Shown here: positions 27,854 through 39,480 of the stretch, piece after piece | Position numbering within the stretch: the first letter of the stretch is position 1 | Layout of the letters: every line of letters begins with the position of its first letter | Assembly (NCBI RefSeq): GCF_028389875.1 | Contig: NC_084663.1 | Span: 682,001 to 746,000 of the forward strand | DNA from: Rhea pennata | Lineage: Eukaryota; Chordata; Aves; Rheiformes; Rheidae | Direction of reading: 5' to 3' | DNA: 64,000 nt | The notes under the pieces: generated by a model | What the model was told of the DNA's origin: nothing | What the model saw: only the letters and a program-made list of their open reading frames with translations | The model's database searches: none | Position numbers and translations under genes: made by a program

Positions 27854-29429
27854 ATGAGGCCGCCGGCTTTGCTCAGCCTCTGCCTCCTCGGCTGCCTGGC
27901 CTTGCTCCCCTCGCTGCAAGGTGAGCCCCTGCCCGGCCGCCCGCCGCCTCCCCGCGGCGCCCTCGGCCCGTGCAGCGGCCGTGCAGCGCCGTGCGTCCCC
28001 GCCGGCCTCCGCAAGCCCTGGGCGGCGGGCGAGGGGGGCTGGGGCCAGTCGGGACAGCCGCGGCGCCCCGCGGAGCCGGGCATGGGGGCCTGGCAGCTGA
28101 GACCCCCCCGCCCGGGGCGGCCCCCGCCCGGCGCCGCTGCCTCTCCCCCCGCAGGGGTGCGAGCAAACAGGTGCCTCAAGGGCTGGCTGGACTTCAGGGG
28201 CAATTGCTACGGGTATTTCCGGCAGGAGCTGCCCTGGAGGAAGGCGGAGGTAAGGTCCCGCCGCCCCCCGGCCCGCGGTGCCGCCGGCCCGGAGCCCCCG
28301 GCCCGGCGCGGGCGGGGGCCGGTGCGTAACGGGGGCCGGGGCGCGCCCGCCCCTTCTCCCGTCGCAGGCATGGTGCAGGGTCGTCAGGGGCGGCTGCCAC
28401 CTCGCCTCCATCCACACCTCAGAGGAGCACAGAGCAGTCGCCAAATTCATCAGCCAGTGCCGACGGGGCGAGGAGGGAGATGATGTCTGGATCGGCCTCT
28501 ACCACTGGGTGAGCGTCCGCTGCCCTGTCCCTGCTGGGGCAGCCCCAGCAGCCGTCTGCGCTCGCTCCTGCTGCCCAGGAGCCGTGTGCACAGCTCCGGG
28601 TTGCACTGGCCCCCTGCAGACCGTGCAGCCCTGATGGCATCCAAACCCACCCACTGCCCCTCTGTGTCTGTGCAACATCTGCCCCGTCTGCATCCCTGCC
28701 CACCCACTGCCCCTCTGCATCTGCACATCTGCCCCACCTGCATCCCTGCCCACCCTCTGTGTCTGCCCAACCTCTGCCCATATCCACACGTGTCTCCTGT
28801 GCTCTCTGTAACTAGCCGAGTCCCTGCTGGGCCCCGGCACCACGCTGCTCTGCTGTCCCCATCCCAGCCCTAGACCTTTCTCTGCTGCACCGCACTTCCT
28901 GCCCAACACATGTGTTTTTACTTGCCCATCTCTGCTGCCCCCAGAACAAATCCTGGTCATGGATAGATGGATCCAAGATGCATTACTCTGCTTGGGACGA
29001 TGAGGATTTCTCAAAGGGACAATACTGTGCGGCGCTGGAGGACTCCTCAGGTGAGCGGGGGATGCAGAACCACTCACACTAGGCAGGGACCCCAGCAATC
29101 CACTGCTCCCTGCCCCCTGCACTCCCCAGGCAGCCTTCCCAAGGGCAAAATGGGCCCACACCCTGTGAGCTGCTTGCTGCAGGACCATCCCCCTGGGGCA
29201 GGGATGCTCCTGCGGCTTGTGGCCATGCGCAGCAGCAGCGCGGTGTCTTGTCCTGCCTCCTGCTCCAGGAGGCTCAGCTCTAGTGTCACACAGGGACGTG
29301 GTCGCTGAGAGGATGGAGGAAAGGGTCCCACCATAGCACTCACTCCTCTTCCCCTTTGCAGGTTTCTTGTCCTGGGAGGATGATGCTTGCAGCGAGAGGA
29401 ACGCCTTCATCTGCAAATGCGCAGCCTAG
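27854..29429 (+). CDS. Eggshell-type C-type lectin A (struthiocalcin-1/ansocalcin group)
   Basis: A 158-residue secreted C-type-lectin-like protein. Exons: 27854-27920, 28155-28249, 28368-28508, 28945-29050, 29362-29429; stop TAG 29427-29429; AATAAA at 29723-29728. Exon 1 is a signal peptide ([20 protein letters not shown]). The mature part begins near GVRANRC and shows [51 protein letters not shown] and [11 protein letters not shown], which I recognise as very close to ostrich struthiocalcin-1 and goose ansocalcin, eggshell matrix proteins that bind or nucleate calcite. The six domain cysteines are present plus extra ones in [15 protein letters not shown] and the final CKC. The EPN/QPD sugar-binding motif is absent, as usual in this family, so mineral rather than sugar binding is expected. 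Function is inferred from family, not shown here. Confidence 0.9.
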
Positions 29430-29729
29430 GCAGCAGGGTCACCACTGAGCTGCTCTCCGCCTGGACATCGCCCTGCACCCTGCTCCCCTGTGCTCTGCAC
29501 CCTGATCCCCCCGCCGTGTCCATGCACCCACTCCCTCCCGTGTCCATGCACCGTGCTCTCCTGTGTCCATGCACCCCATTCACCCCGTGTCTATGCACTC
29601 CGCTCCCCCCGTACCATGCACCCCACTCCCCTGTGCCTTGCACCCTGCGCTGTGCGCTCCCAGACCCCTGGCAGCACCACTGCAGTTGTTCCGTCTCCCC
29701 AGCGGCAGCTCAGCGAACTAGCAATAAAC

Positions 29730-31318
29730 TCCCCCAAATGCCATGGCATCTGCGTCTTTGTCTGGGCTGTGTCCCACGGCCCTCGTCTGTCCTCACCCCT
29801 GCCCAGCTGCAGCAGGGCACAAAAAGCCCCCCCCCCCCCCGAGGATGCTGCCCTGGTGCCCCACACCACGGGGTCTGTCCTGGCATGGGGGTTCCCATGG
29901 CCTCAGTGGTGGCACTGAGAGAGCTGGAGGGGTCCCATGGGAGTCCACCCCACTTAAGTGGGCAAGCAGCAGGCAACATGGGCAGGTGCCATCTCCCTGG
30001 GCAGGGATCCTGCACCATGGGTCTGTGCACCATGGGTCCATGCACCACGCACATGTGCACCATGGTCTGCGCTCTGCAGATCCTCCATGCCTGGGAGTCA
30101 GTTTCTTCCTGCTGGTACTCAGCTCCAGCAGGGCCCAAAGGGGGCCGGGAGGAGCAGGGGTGAGCTGGGTTTGCAGCCTGCCACAGGCCATCGTGCCCCC
30201 CTCTGAGACACAGCTGCCCTTACCTGTGTAAGGTGGGGGCCAGGTGGGATTGCTGGCACCTTGGTCCAAGCCCTGGGCTCCCCCAGCCCCACAGTGGGAA
30301 CCCCCTTGCCTCCAGCCTCCTTATCTGTGCCGAGATATGAGGCAGCAGTCCATGCCTGGGGGCTTCCAGCTGCAATGCTCCCTGCTCGGAGATGGCCAGG
30401 GAAAGCCACAGCCGTCGGCAGGGCCCCAGAAAGCTCCATGACCGGCAGCGGGTGCCGGCGAGAACCAACAGTGGTTGGCCCTTGCCCTACCTTCATGTTC
30501 GAAAACGACAGCCCAGGAACCTGTCATCTCAGTCTCAGCTGAAGCTCCCATGTCTGCCTTGGCTGCATTCAGTGATTCAAGTATTTGCCTACCACTCAGT
30601 GCTGTGATAAGGGAGCTGGAGCTGCCACGGGGTCGCAGCTGCCAGCCGTCAGCAGAGGGTCCCACGCTGGTGTGAGCAGCGAATGAAGCAGAAATGCCCC
30701 AGAAAGAGCATGCCTGACATATGGACCAAGGCTATCGAGAGCTTGCTCCTGCTACAACTCTGGGCTTGGAGGCAACGAGCATCTACAATTAGGGCTGGTG
30801 CAGAGTCTGACTTCAGTAGTGAATTCCCACTCGCTGTAAAATCTCCAGAAACAAGATGCAAAGTCACTGGGAGGCCATGGGAATGGGTCTGGCTCCCCCT
30901 ATAGCATGGGGAGGGGAGAGACGTGGCCAGGACGAGCCCTTGCTCCAGCTGCTGTGGTCACCTGGCAGCATGGAGCATGCGGAGCGAGAGGGGATGAAGC
31001 AGCATCAGAGAGGACACGTGCAAGATTCGAGTTCAGGCACGGAGGGAGCAACAGGGCTAAATGCTGCTGGGCTGTGGATGAGGTGCTGCCCCTGGCTACA
31101 GGTCCTTTGTCCTCTTGCTAAATGGCACCAGCAGCTTGCACAAAAATTGCCCCAAGGGCGAGCACCTGCTGCTAGCCCCTGCCTGGCCTGGGTTTCCTGG
31201 AGCCTCTGGCAGTGCCAGGCACGGTGCCCTTGACTGGGCAGCTGAGGAAGGTGATGGGAGCAGTGTGGGCTGGGCCAGGATGGGGGCAACAAGCAGCTGT
31301 GCTGGCACTGTCAGCACC
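29730..31318. other. Intergenic region between lectin A and B
   Basis: No gene recognised. It holds a C-run at about 29828-29840 and catg/tgcac-rich short repeats at 30010-30070. 30400-31100 looks single-copy with moderate AT content. Genes A and B converge on this region and their 3' ends are about 2.5 kb apart. Confidence 0.45.
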
Positions 31319-31440
31319 TGCTGCAGGGGTACGGGGTGCAGGCTGTGGGGTGCTGGGTGCACAGTGCAGGGATATGGGGTGCAGGCTGTGGGGTGCTGGA
31401 TGCACAGTGCAGGGTGCAGTGTGCAGAGTGTGGGGTGGCA
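31319..31440 (-). repeat. Inverted short copy of the lectin-C intron repeat
   Basis: Contains ggggtgcaggctgtggggtg and ctgggtgcacagtgcaggga, the exact complement of the unit that is tandemly repeated at 38517-39480. It lies just beyond the 3' end of lectin gene B. Confidence 0.8.
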
Positions 31441-31935
31441 CGGTGCACTGCATGCCAGGACACCTTGGTTAAGCTGCACGTATGCAGGCATGCACACACA
31501 TGTGCGTGCAGGGCTGTGCACACACATACTGCGTGCATGCAGGCGGGGGAGCAGGGCAGGATGCTGCAGCCCCATCCGTCCACGGGCCTGCTGCAGCCAC
31601 TCGCCCACAGGGAGCCACTGTCGGGGCTTGGCAGAGCTGGGGAGTGTGGGACAGGACCCATCTCCCAGGCTGGGACGGGGCCGTGTGGGGTAGGCCCAGC
31701 ACCTGTGCCAGGACGGGACTGTGGGGGGCAGGATCTGTGCCTGTGCCAGGATGGGGCTGTGTGGGGCCCAGCGCCCGCACCCGGCGGTGGTGGCGAAGGA
31801 GGTGCAGAGCCGGCTGGATGCTCGGGGGGAGGTTTATTGGCAGCGCGGTGACTGTGCCGGAGCCGATCCGGCGGGGGCCAGCGGTGCGGGACGTGGCCTT
31901 CCAGGGCCAGGGCAGGAGCCCAGCCAGCTGCCCGC

Positions 31936-34900
31936 CTATGCCATGGACTTGCAGACGAAGGGGTGGGCACTGCTGCAGGCGTTTCTCTGCCACGTCAAGT
32001 GCTCTGCGGGTCCGGCAGCACCGGTGCTGAGTGCAGCTACCCCTGCCCCGGCACTGTCCCAGCCCCACACACCATCCCCATTACCCCACAGCGATGCACC
32101 ATGCAGTGCCGGTGCCTGTGCAGAGCTCCATGTCACCAGCATCGCTGCTGGCCCCACACACTGTCCCCATCACCCCACAGCGATGCACCGCAAGGCGCCA
32201 GTGCCTGTGCAGAGCTCCGTGCTGCTGGCATTGCTGCTGGCCCTGCACACGGCCCCCATCACCCCGCAGCAATGCACTGCACAGTGCCAGTGCCCATGCA
32301 GAGCTCTGTGCTGCTGGCCCTACACACGGCCCCCATGACCCCGCAGCGATGCACTGCACGGTGCCAGTGCCCATGCAGAGCTCTGTGCTGCTGGCCCTAC
32401 ACACGGCCCCCATGACCCCGCAGCGATGCACTGCACGGTGCCAGTGCCCATGCAGAGCTCTGTGCTGCTGGCCCTACACACGGCCCCCATCACCCCGCAG
32501 CGATGCACTGCACGGTGCCAGTGCCCATGCAGAGCTCTGTGCCACCAGCGTCGCTGCCGGCCCCGCACACCGCCCCCACAGCGATGCACCACACGGTGCT
32601 GGTGCCCATGCATCACTGCTGGCCCATGTGCCCACCTGTGGTGGCCTCCAGAGCCACGCAGAGGTGCTTCTTGAGGCCCTCGTGCTCGTCCCATGCCTGG
32701 TACTGCACCTTGCTGCCGTCCGTCCATTCCCAGCGGAAGTTCTGCAGATACGGAAAAGGGCTCAGGGAGCCGTTGGCTGGGGAGCTGTGGGGCGCACGCC
32801 CAGGGGAGGAGGAGGAGGGAGGCTGAAAGCTCACCATGGTCATGTGGAGTCCGACCCAGACATCGTCCACGTTGTAGTGCTGCGAGCGGGAGATGAGGTC
32901 GGCGACGGCGTAGTTCTCCCTCTCACTGTGGATGGAGGCCAGGTGGATCCCAGCGCCCAGCTTCCGGCAGAAGACCTGTGGCAGGGGATGGCAGTGTGGT
33001 GCCACCGCCACAGTCACCTCACCAGGCAGCTTCATCCTCCCCCTCCTGCCTCGCGCTGGGGCTGCGAGCTCCGGACGGGCGCCTGCCGCCCCGGGCACCC
33101 CGAGGTCCCACACGACAAGTGGTACCCAGGGCACGGCGCCCAGGACATGGCTGCTCTGGCTTCTCCACGCCTTTCATGCTGATTCCTGGCATGAGGCTTA
33201 TGTCTTTGGATAGGGCTGTGAGATGAGCCCCGTATGTGGGCGCTGAGCCCCACGGGTGGGTGCTGAGCCCCACATCCAGGTACTGAGCCCTGTGAGTAGA
33301 TGCTGAGCCCCACAGCCAGGTGCTGAACCCCATGGCTGGTTGATGAATGTCATGGACGGGTGCTAAGCCCTATGGCTGGGTGACAAGCTCTGTGGCTGGG
33401 TGATGAGCCCCATGGCCACTTGATGAACCTCATGGCCAGGTGCTGAGCCCCATGGCCAGGTACTGAGCCCCAGATGCTAAGCCCCACAGCCAGGTAGCTG
33501 CCCTGCTGCTGCCTATGCCATTGCTGCAGGCCCCACAGAGCTCCAGGATGGGAAAGCCATGGTGCAGAGCCCTGGAAAGCTGTGGAGGGAGCAGCCGTGC
33601 GCCCCGCACCCTGCACCACAGCCCCCCCCCCCCCCAGCCCCTGCCTGCCACCCTGCCTGCTGCTCCTCACCTCGGCTTCCCTCCAGGGCAGCTCCTGGGG
33701 GAAGAAGCCGAAGCAGGAGCCGTCCTCATGGAGCATCAGCTGCTGGTGGCAGTCGCCCACTGCCCCTGCCGGGATGGACGCAGCGAGGGCACGGGCTGGT
33801 CCCTGTGCTGGGCCCCTTCAACGCTGTCCTGGGCAGCTTGGCCTCCCGACCACCCAGCTGCGCATCGCCCCCCAGCCATGGGGCCACGTCCACCCCGTTC
33901 CCCATTGCCCCCCCCCCAGCCCCTGTGGCTGGATCCACCCCACTCCCCATCGCTCCCCCAACCCCCACGGCTGGGTCCGCCCCGCTCCCCATCACCGCCC
34001 CAGCCATGGGGCCGCATCCACCCCACTGCCCATCACCCACCCCGGGCACCTGTGGCCAGATCTGCCCTGTTCCTCATCGCCCCCCCAGGCATAGGGCCAC
34101 ATCCACCCCGCTGTCCATCGTTCCCCAGTTGTGGGGCCACGGCTGCCCTGTTGCCCATCACCCCCCAGCCCCACAGCCAGATCCACGCCACTCCCCATTG
34201 CCCCCCGGGCAACCATGGCCAGATCTGCCCTGTTCCCCATTGCCCCCCAGCCGTAGGGCCGCATCCACCCCACTGCCCATCACCCCCCGGTTGTGGGGTC
34301 ATGTCCGCCCTGCTGCCCATCACACCCCCCGACCCCCACGGCGGGGTCCGCCCTGTTCCCCATCGCCCCCGGCCGTGGGGCCGGATCCGCCGCGCTCCAG
34401 CGAGGCTTCCCGGCACTGCTGCTGCGCAGCACCCGGCCGAGGCCGCGGCTCCGGGATGCCGCCGGTGATGAGGGTCTCCGAGGCGTCGCGCGAGGCAGGC
34501 GTGAAACGGGGAGAATCCAGGGGGCTCGGGGAGGCCACGCGCGAGCCACGCGGTGCCGGCGCGGAAAGGGCTGGGGCTGCCGCGCCGGCCCTGGCGCGGG
34601 CTGGCGTCTCCCGGCGGAGCGGGGCAGGGAGACCCAGGAGCAGCTCCGGGGCCGCTGCGACCCGGCGGGGGGGGGGGGGGGGGGTGGATGCACCCGGCGT
34701 CACGGCTGCTCCGAGCCCAGGGAGCCCGGCTGCAGCCTGCGCAGGCGACATGGCACCTGTGCGAGGGCTCCCGGCATGGGGCTGAGACCCTGGTGTGGGG
34801 CACCCAGCGGGGCTGAGCCTCCCCCCCCCCCAGCATGGGGCACCCAGCAGGACTGAGCTCCCGGTGTGGGACACCCGGCGGGGCTGAGTCCCTGGTGTGG

Positions 34901-35706
34901 GGCACCCGGTGGGACTGAGCTCCCCAGTGTGGGACATCTAGCAGGGCTGAGCCCTCTGGCGTGGGGCACCTGTCGAGACTGAACCCCCGTAGTGGGGCTC
35001 CCGGCAGGGCTGAGCACCCCAGAATGGGGCACCCAGCGGGACTGAGCTCCCCAGTGTGGGAACCCAGCAGAGATGAGCCCCCCACCATGTGGGGCACCCA
35101 GCAGGGCTGAGCTCCCCAGCACGCGGCACCCAGCAGGGCTGAGCCTCCCCCCCACTCAGCATGGGGCACCCAGCGGGACTGAGCTCCTCAGTGTGGGGCA
35201 CCCGGCAGGGCTGAGCCCCCGGTGTGGGGCACCCGGCGGGGCTGAGCTCCCCAGTGTGGGGCACCCAGCGGGACTGAGCTCCTCAGTGTGGGGCACCCAG
35301 CAGGGCTGAGGCCCCGGTGTGGGGCACCCGGCAGGGCTGAGGCCCCGGTGTGGGGCACCCGGAGGGGCTGAGCTCCCCGGTGTGGGGCACCCGGAGGGGC
35401 TGAGCTCCCCAGTGTGGGGCACCCGGCAGGGCTGAGGCCCCGGTGTGGGGCACCCGGCGGGGCTGAGGCCCCGGTGTGGGGCACCCGGCGGGGCTGAGCC
35501 CGCCAGCCGGGTGTCCCCTGCCCGGGGCTGAGCCGTGGGTCGTGGGTCCCGGTGCGGCTGCTCACCGCCGGGGGCCCGCGGTGCCGGGGGCCCCGTGCCG
35601 CGGGCACAGGCGCGGCGCGGGGCCGCCAGCCGGGCTCACCTCCCGGGGCCGGGCTGCGCAGCAGGACGGCGAGGACGGCGAGGGTGAGGCGCGCGACGGA
35701 TCCCAT
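31936..35706 (-). CDS. Eggshell-type C-type lectin B (third, inverted paralogue)
   Basis: Intact minus-strand gene encoding 158 residues. Coding exons: 35706-35640, 33765-33671, 32975-32835, 32741-32636, 32003-31936 (67, 95, 141, 106 and 68 bases, the same lengths and phases as gene A). The first coding exon starts at 35718 after an acceptor (tttctctccag), and a non-coding exon ends at 35820. The poly(A) signal AATAAA is the complement of 31833-31838. Signal peptide: MGSVARLTLAVLAVLLRS. The mature part shows GDCHQQLMLHEDGSCFGFF, LGAGIHLASIHSERENYAV, DVWVGLHMTM, WEWTDGSKVQYQAWDEHEG and NACSSAHPFVCKSMA. It has exactly the six canonical cysteines but lacks the Trp of the usual C-x-x-GW start. 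It is nearer to C in exons 2-3 (CFGFFPQELPW) but has A's shorter exon 3. It fits neither known group, and eggshell function is inference only. Confidence 0.85.
32040..32630 (+). repeat. About 77-bp array in lectin B intron 5
   Basis: Repeated units containing ctgctggccctacacacggc, ccgcagcgatgcactgcacg and ccatgcagagctctgtg, period about 77 bases, more diverged at the left end. Confidence 0.8.
33220..33500 (+). repeat. Short tandem array in lectin B intron 3
   Basis: Copies of tgctgagccccacggctggg/tgatgagccccatggccagg with a period of roughly 22 bases. Confidence 0.7.
33850..34380 (+). repeat. C-rich array in lectin B intron 2, part 1
   Basis: Degenerate units of ccccattgccccccagccat and ggggccacatccaccccgct, period about 55-60 bases. 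Confidence 0.7.
34660..35510 (+). repeat. G-tract and 27-30-bp array in lectin B intron 2, part 2
   Basis: A run of about 17 G (34667-34683) precedes many copies of a unit such as tgtggggcacccggcggggc followed by tgagctccccag, period about 27-30 bases. Such tracts are prone to length change and assembly error. Confidence 0.75.
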
Positions 35707-35819
35707 TGCCTTTTCCTCCTGGAGAGAAACGAGAACGGGGCCGTGGCCTCCCCGAGGAGCCCCGCAGCCCCTCCGCTTCCTCCGTGCCCGGCTCCCGGTC
35801 GCCTCGGCGGCGCGGATAC

Positions 35820-35915
35820 CTGCCGGCGCGATCGGGCTGGAGATAAGGAAAAAGCTCTTCCCTGGAAGGCTGGTGCAGCAGCGGAGCAGTGCTCGGAGCA
35901 GCTCCGGGATTTTTA
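35820..35915 (-). promoter_or_regulatory. Lectin B promoter and non-coding first exon
   Basis: On the minus strand a TATA-like TAAAAAT at 35915-35909 is followed, after about 90 bases, by a donor (ccggcag|gtatcc) whose exon ends at 35820. The next exon begins at 35718 after a good acceptor. This predicts a 5' exon of about 60-65 bases and an intron of 101 bases, the same plan as gene C. Confidence 0.5.
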
Positions 35916-36639
35916 CCCCCGGAGTTTCTGAGACACAAATGGGCAACCGGTGGCTGCGACCCAGGGGCACAACGCGGCGTGGCCGGAGGCTGCTTCCAGT
36001 GGGCGGTTGGACCGGAGCCCGCGCGGAGGCCGAGCCCGGGGCCAGCACCGGCACGGCGCGCTCCGGCCCTACGCCCCCTCGGCACGTCCCGTCCCGGAGC
36101 GGCGCGGCGGGGGCGCAACGCCGCCGGCGCAGCGGGGCTCTCGCGTCCTTGCTGCACCCTGCGCGGCCGCGAGATCTCCCCCACGCCGAGGGTCCCCCGT
36201 CCCCACGCGCCCACGACCCGCTCGCCGCCCTGTTGCCCACGCACCAGGCTCCTGGCCTGCACGCGCGTGCCGCGGGCAGCGCCGCCGCAGCGCCCCGGCA
36301 CCGGCCTCCCGCAACGGGGGCCCGTCCCCGAGCCGCCGCCGCCTCCCGCGACGCGCTGCCCGGGCAGCGCCGCACTCCGCGGCCGGGGCAGCGGCACGGG
36401 GAAGGGGCCGCCAGCGCCCGGCTCCCTCGGCGGGCGGCGCGGGGCCCGGCTGACTGCGCGGCGGTAGCGTTTGATCCGGGGCCCTGAATCGCTCCCCCGC
36501 AATTTGCACGGGCAGGCGGCTTCGCGCACGGCTCGCCCGGGCGCCAGGCAGCAGCGTGCGCCAGAGCCAGCCGCGGCTCCGCCGCGCAGCCCCGGACGAG
36601 CGGCCGGCGCTGGAGCGGTGCCAGGGCCGAGCGTGGCGT

Positions 36640-37510
36640 GCGGTGCCCCGTGCCACGCTGCACTGTGCGCCGCTGTGCTGTGCCGTGCAGCGCCGTGCTG
36701 TGCCATGCTGTGCTGTAGCGTCACACCGTGTCATGCTGCACCGTGCCGTGCCACATTGTGCTGTGCTGCACCGTGTTCTGCCATGCTGTGCTGTGCAGTG
36801 TCATGCTGTGCCATTCCATGCCATGCTGTGCCACACCACGCCATGCGCTGTGCTGCAACGTGTCACACCGTGCCATGCTGCACCATGCAGTGCTGTGCCA
36901 TGCCATGCTGTGCCGTGCTGTGCTGCAGCTTGTCACACCATGCCATGCTGCACTGTGCAGTGCCATGCCATGCCTTGCTGTGCTGTAGCATCACACCATG
37001 TCATACTGCATCGTACTCTGCTGTACCGTGCCATGCTGTGCTGTGCCGTGTTGTGCCTTACCATGCCATGCTGCAATCTGCTGCACTGTGCTGTGCTGTG
37101 GTGTGTCACACCATGCCATTCTGCACCATGCAATGCCGTGCCATGCTGTGCTGTACTGTGCCGTGCTGTGCTGCAGCATGTCACACCATGCCATGCTGCA
37201 CTGTGCCACACTGTGCCGTGCCATGTTGTGCTGTGCTGCTCTGTGCCATGCTGTGCCATGCCACGCCATGCTGTGCTGTGCTGCGCTGCAGTGTCACACC
37301 ATGCCACGCTGCACCATGCAGTGCCGTGCCATACTGCACTGCGCCTTGCTGTGTTGCAGTGTGTCACACCATGCCATGCTGCACCGTGCAGCGCCGTGCC
37401 ATGCCATGCCATGCCGTGATGCAGTGTGTCACACCATGCCATGCCGCACCGCGCCATACTGTGCCATGTTGTGCTGTGCCACGCTGTGCCGTGACATGCT
37501 GTGCCGCTCT
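36640..37510 (+). repeat. ccatgctgtgctg-type short-period array between lectins B and C
   Basis: About 870 bases built of ccatg, ctgtg, ccgtg and caccatg units, imperfect and of period near 5 and 10, with interspersed tgtcacaccatgccatgctg blocks. It lies in the divergent interval between the promoters of B and C. Confidence 0.85.
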
Positions 37511-38328
37511 GTGCCGGCAAACGCGTGTGCCCGCGGCGGGGAGCGCCCGCAGCAGCTCCCGGGAGGGCGCCCGGGAGCGGTTCCTGGACACTCCCGCGCC
37601 GCTCTGACCTGGCCGGGCCGGTTCTCCCCAGGGCCGCCCGCTCGCAGGCTCTGCCTCCCGCAGCCCCCGGGATCTGCCCCTTCCTTCCGGGGCGCCGGAT
37701 CCCGCGGCGCCAGCGGCCCCCGGCTCCCGCTTGCCGCTAATGCAGCCGCGGAGCCTGAGCGTGACTTCGGGGAGCATTTTACCCCAAAACCAGCTTACGA
37801 CGGTACCGGCGGCGCCGGGAGCCGGGAGGCGCCGGTGACAGCCATGGGCGCGGGAGGCTCACGGGCCGCCCGGGCGCCGGTCCCGCCGCGCCGCGGGAAG
37901 CGCGGAGCCCCCCGTGCACGGGCTGGCGGCCGCCCCGGGGCTGCGGTGAGCGCCGCCGCCGCCGCCGCCTCCGTGCGCGATGCGCTTGGCCGGGGCCGGC
38001 GGGCGCCTGACGCACGCGGCCTGGCGCGGCGGCGGCGGCGGGCACCGAGCCCCGCGCCCCGGGCTGGCCCCGGCCCCGCGGGCGCTCCCGGCCCCGCCGC
38101 TGGCAGCCGGCTCGGCCGCCGCCGCGCCAGGGCTCGCCGTGCCCCGCCGCCCGGGGCCCATCAAAGGCGGCGGCCCGGCGCCCGCGGCTCTCCCACGTGC
38201 GTCGGTGGGGCGCGGACGCGCGAGCCCTGTTTGCTTTGGGGAAGCGATGACATTTCGGGATGACATTTCGGGCCGCTCGCCCTGCGCCTCGCTCCCCCTT
38301 CCCGCCCCCCCCTCCCCGTTCCCGCGGG
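37511..38328. other. CpG-rich region upstream of lectin C
   Basis: High CpG density with GCCGCC runs (about 37950-37970). No confident exon. Likely part of the regulatory space shared by the divergent B and C genes. Confidence 0.4.
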
Positions 38329-38412
38329 GATAAAACCCCCGGGGCGCTCGTCGGCGCCCCGCACCGTCGGACCCAGCGCCCCGCGCCGCGCCGGCCTCCC
38401 GAGGGACCGCAG
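38329..38412 (+). promoter_or_regulatory. Lectin C promoter and non-coding first exon
   Basis: A TATA-like GATAAAA at 38329-38335 is followed by a donor (gaccgcag|gtgagt) after 38412. With a start site near 38360 the 5' exon would be about 50 bases. It is joined to the coding exon that begins at 40239 after ctccccag. Confidence 0.5.
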
Positions 38413-38516
38413 GTGAGTCCGTGCCGCCCCGCTCGCCCCGCCGGGCACCGCAGGCTGCGCTGCTGCGGCAGCGCCCGGCCCGGGGGCCTCGCTGCCCCAG
38501 CCCGGGACCCACAGCA

Positions 38517-39480
38517 GCCCAGTATCCCTGGCACCCTGCGCTGTGCACCCGGCACCCCAACCCTGCACCCTGCACTCATACCCCAACCCTGCCTCTTGCA
38601 CTGTGCACCCCGCAACCCAAACCCTGCACCCCATACCCCTGCACTGTGCACTCATACCCCACACCCTTGCACCCCATAGCCTGCACCCTGCACTGTACAC
38701 CCCAACCCTGCCTCTTGCACTGTGCACCTCGTAACCCAAACCCTGCACCCTACACCCCACAGCCTGCACCCCATATCCCTGCACTGTGCACCCAGCACCC
38801 CATAGCCTGCACTGTGCACCTAGCACCCCACAGCCTTGCACCCCACACCCCTGCACTGTGCACCCAGTACCCCAAACCCTGCACTGTGCACCCAGCACCC
38901 CACAGCCTGCACCCCATATCCCTGCACTGTGCACTCATACCCACACCCTTGCACCCCATAGCCTGCACCCTGCACTTTGCACCCCAACCCTGCCTCTTGC
39001 ACTGTGCACCCCATAACCCAAACCCTGCACCCTACACCCCACAGCCTGCACCCCATACCCCTGCACTGTGCACTCATACCCACACCCTTGCACCCCAAGT
39101 CCTGCACCCTGCACTGTGCACCCAGCACCTCACAGCCTGCACCCCATACCCCTGCACTGTGCACCCAGTGCCCTGCACTGTGCACCCAGAACCCCAAACC
39201 CTGCACCCTGCACTGTGCACCCAGCACCCCACAGCCTGCACCCCATATCCCTGCACTGTGCACCCAGCACCCCACAGCCTGCACTGTGCACCTAGCACCC
39301 CACAGCCTGCACCCCATACCCCTGCACTGTGCACCCAGCACCCCAAACCCTGCAGCCCTGCACTGTGCACCCAGCACCCCATAGCCTTCACCCTGCACTG
39401 TGCACCCAGTACCCCACAGCCTTGCACCCCAAAGCCTGCACCCCAGTACTGTGTACCCAGCACTCAAACTCTTGCACCCC
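38517..39480 (+). repeat. Tandem array of cagcctgcaccccata units in lectin C intron 1
   Basis: Many copies of accccacagcctgcacccca and ccctgcactgtgcacccagc, period about 45 bases with deletions. The same unit occurs once in inverted orientation at 31319-31440. Confidence 0.85.

Noticed and set aside
27139-28203. Frames around the lectin A promoter on both strands
   Set aside because: Overlap the TATA box, signal-peptide exon and intron 1; CpG-driven openness only.
36471-37607. Cys/His/Ala-rich frame over the ccatgctgtg array
   Set aside because: Low-complexity translation of a short-period repeat, open on both strands.
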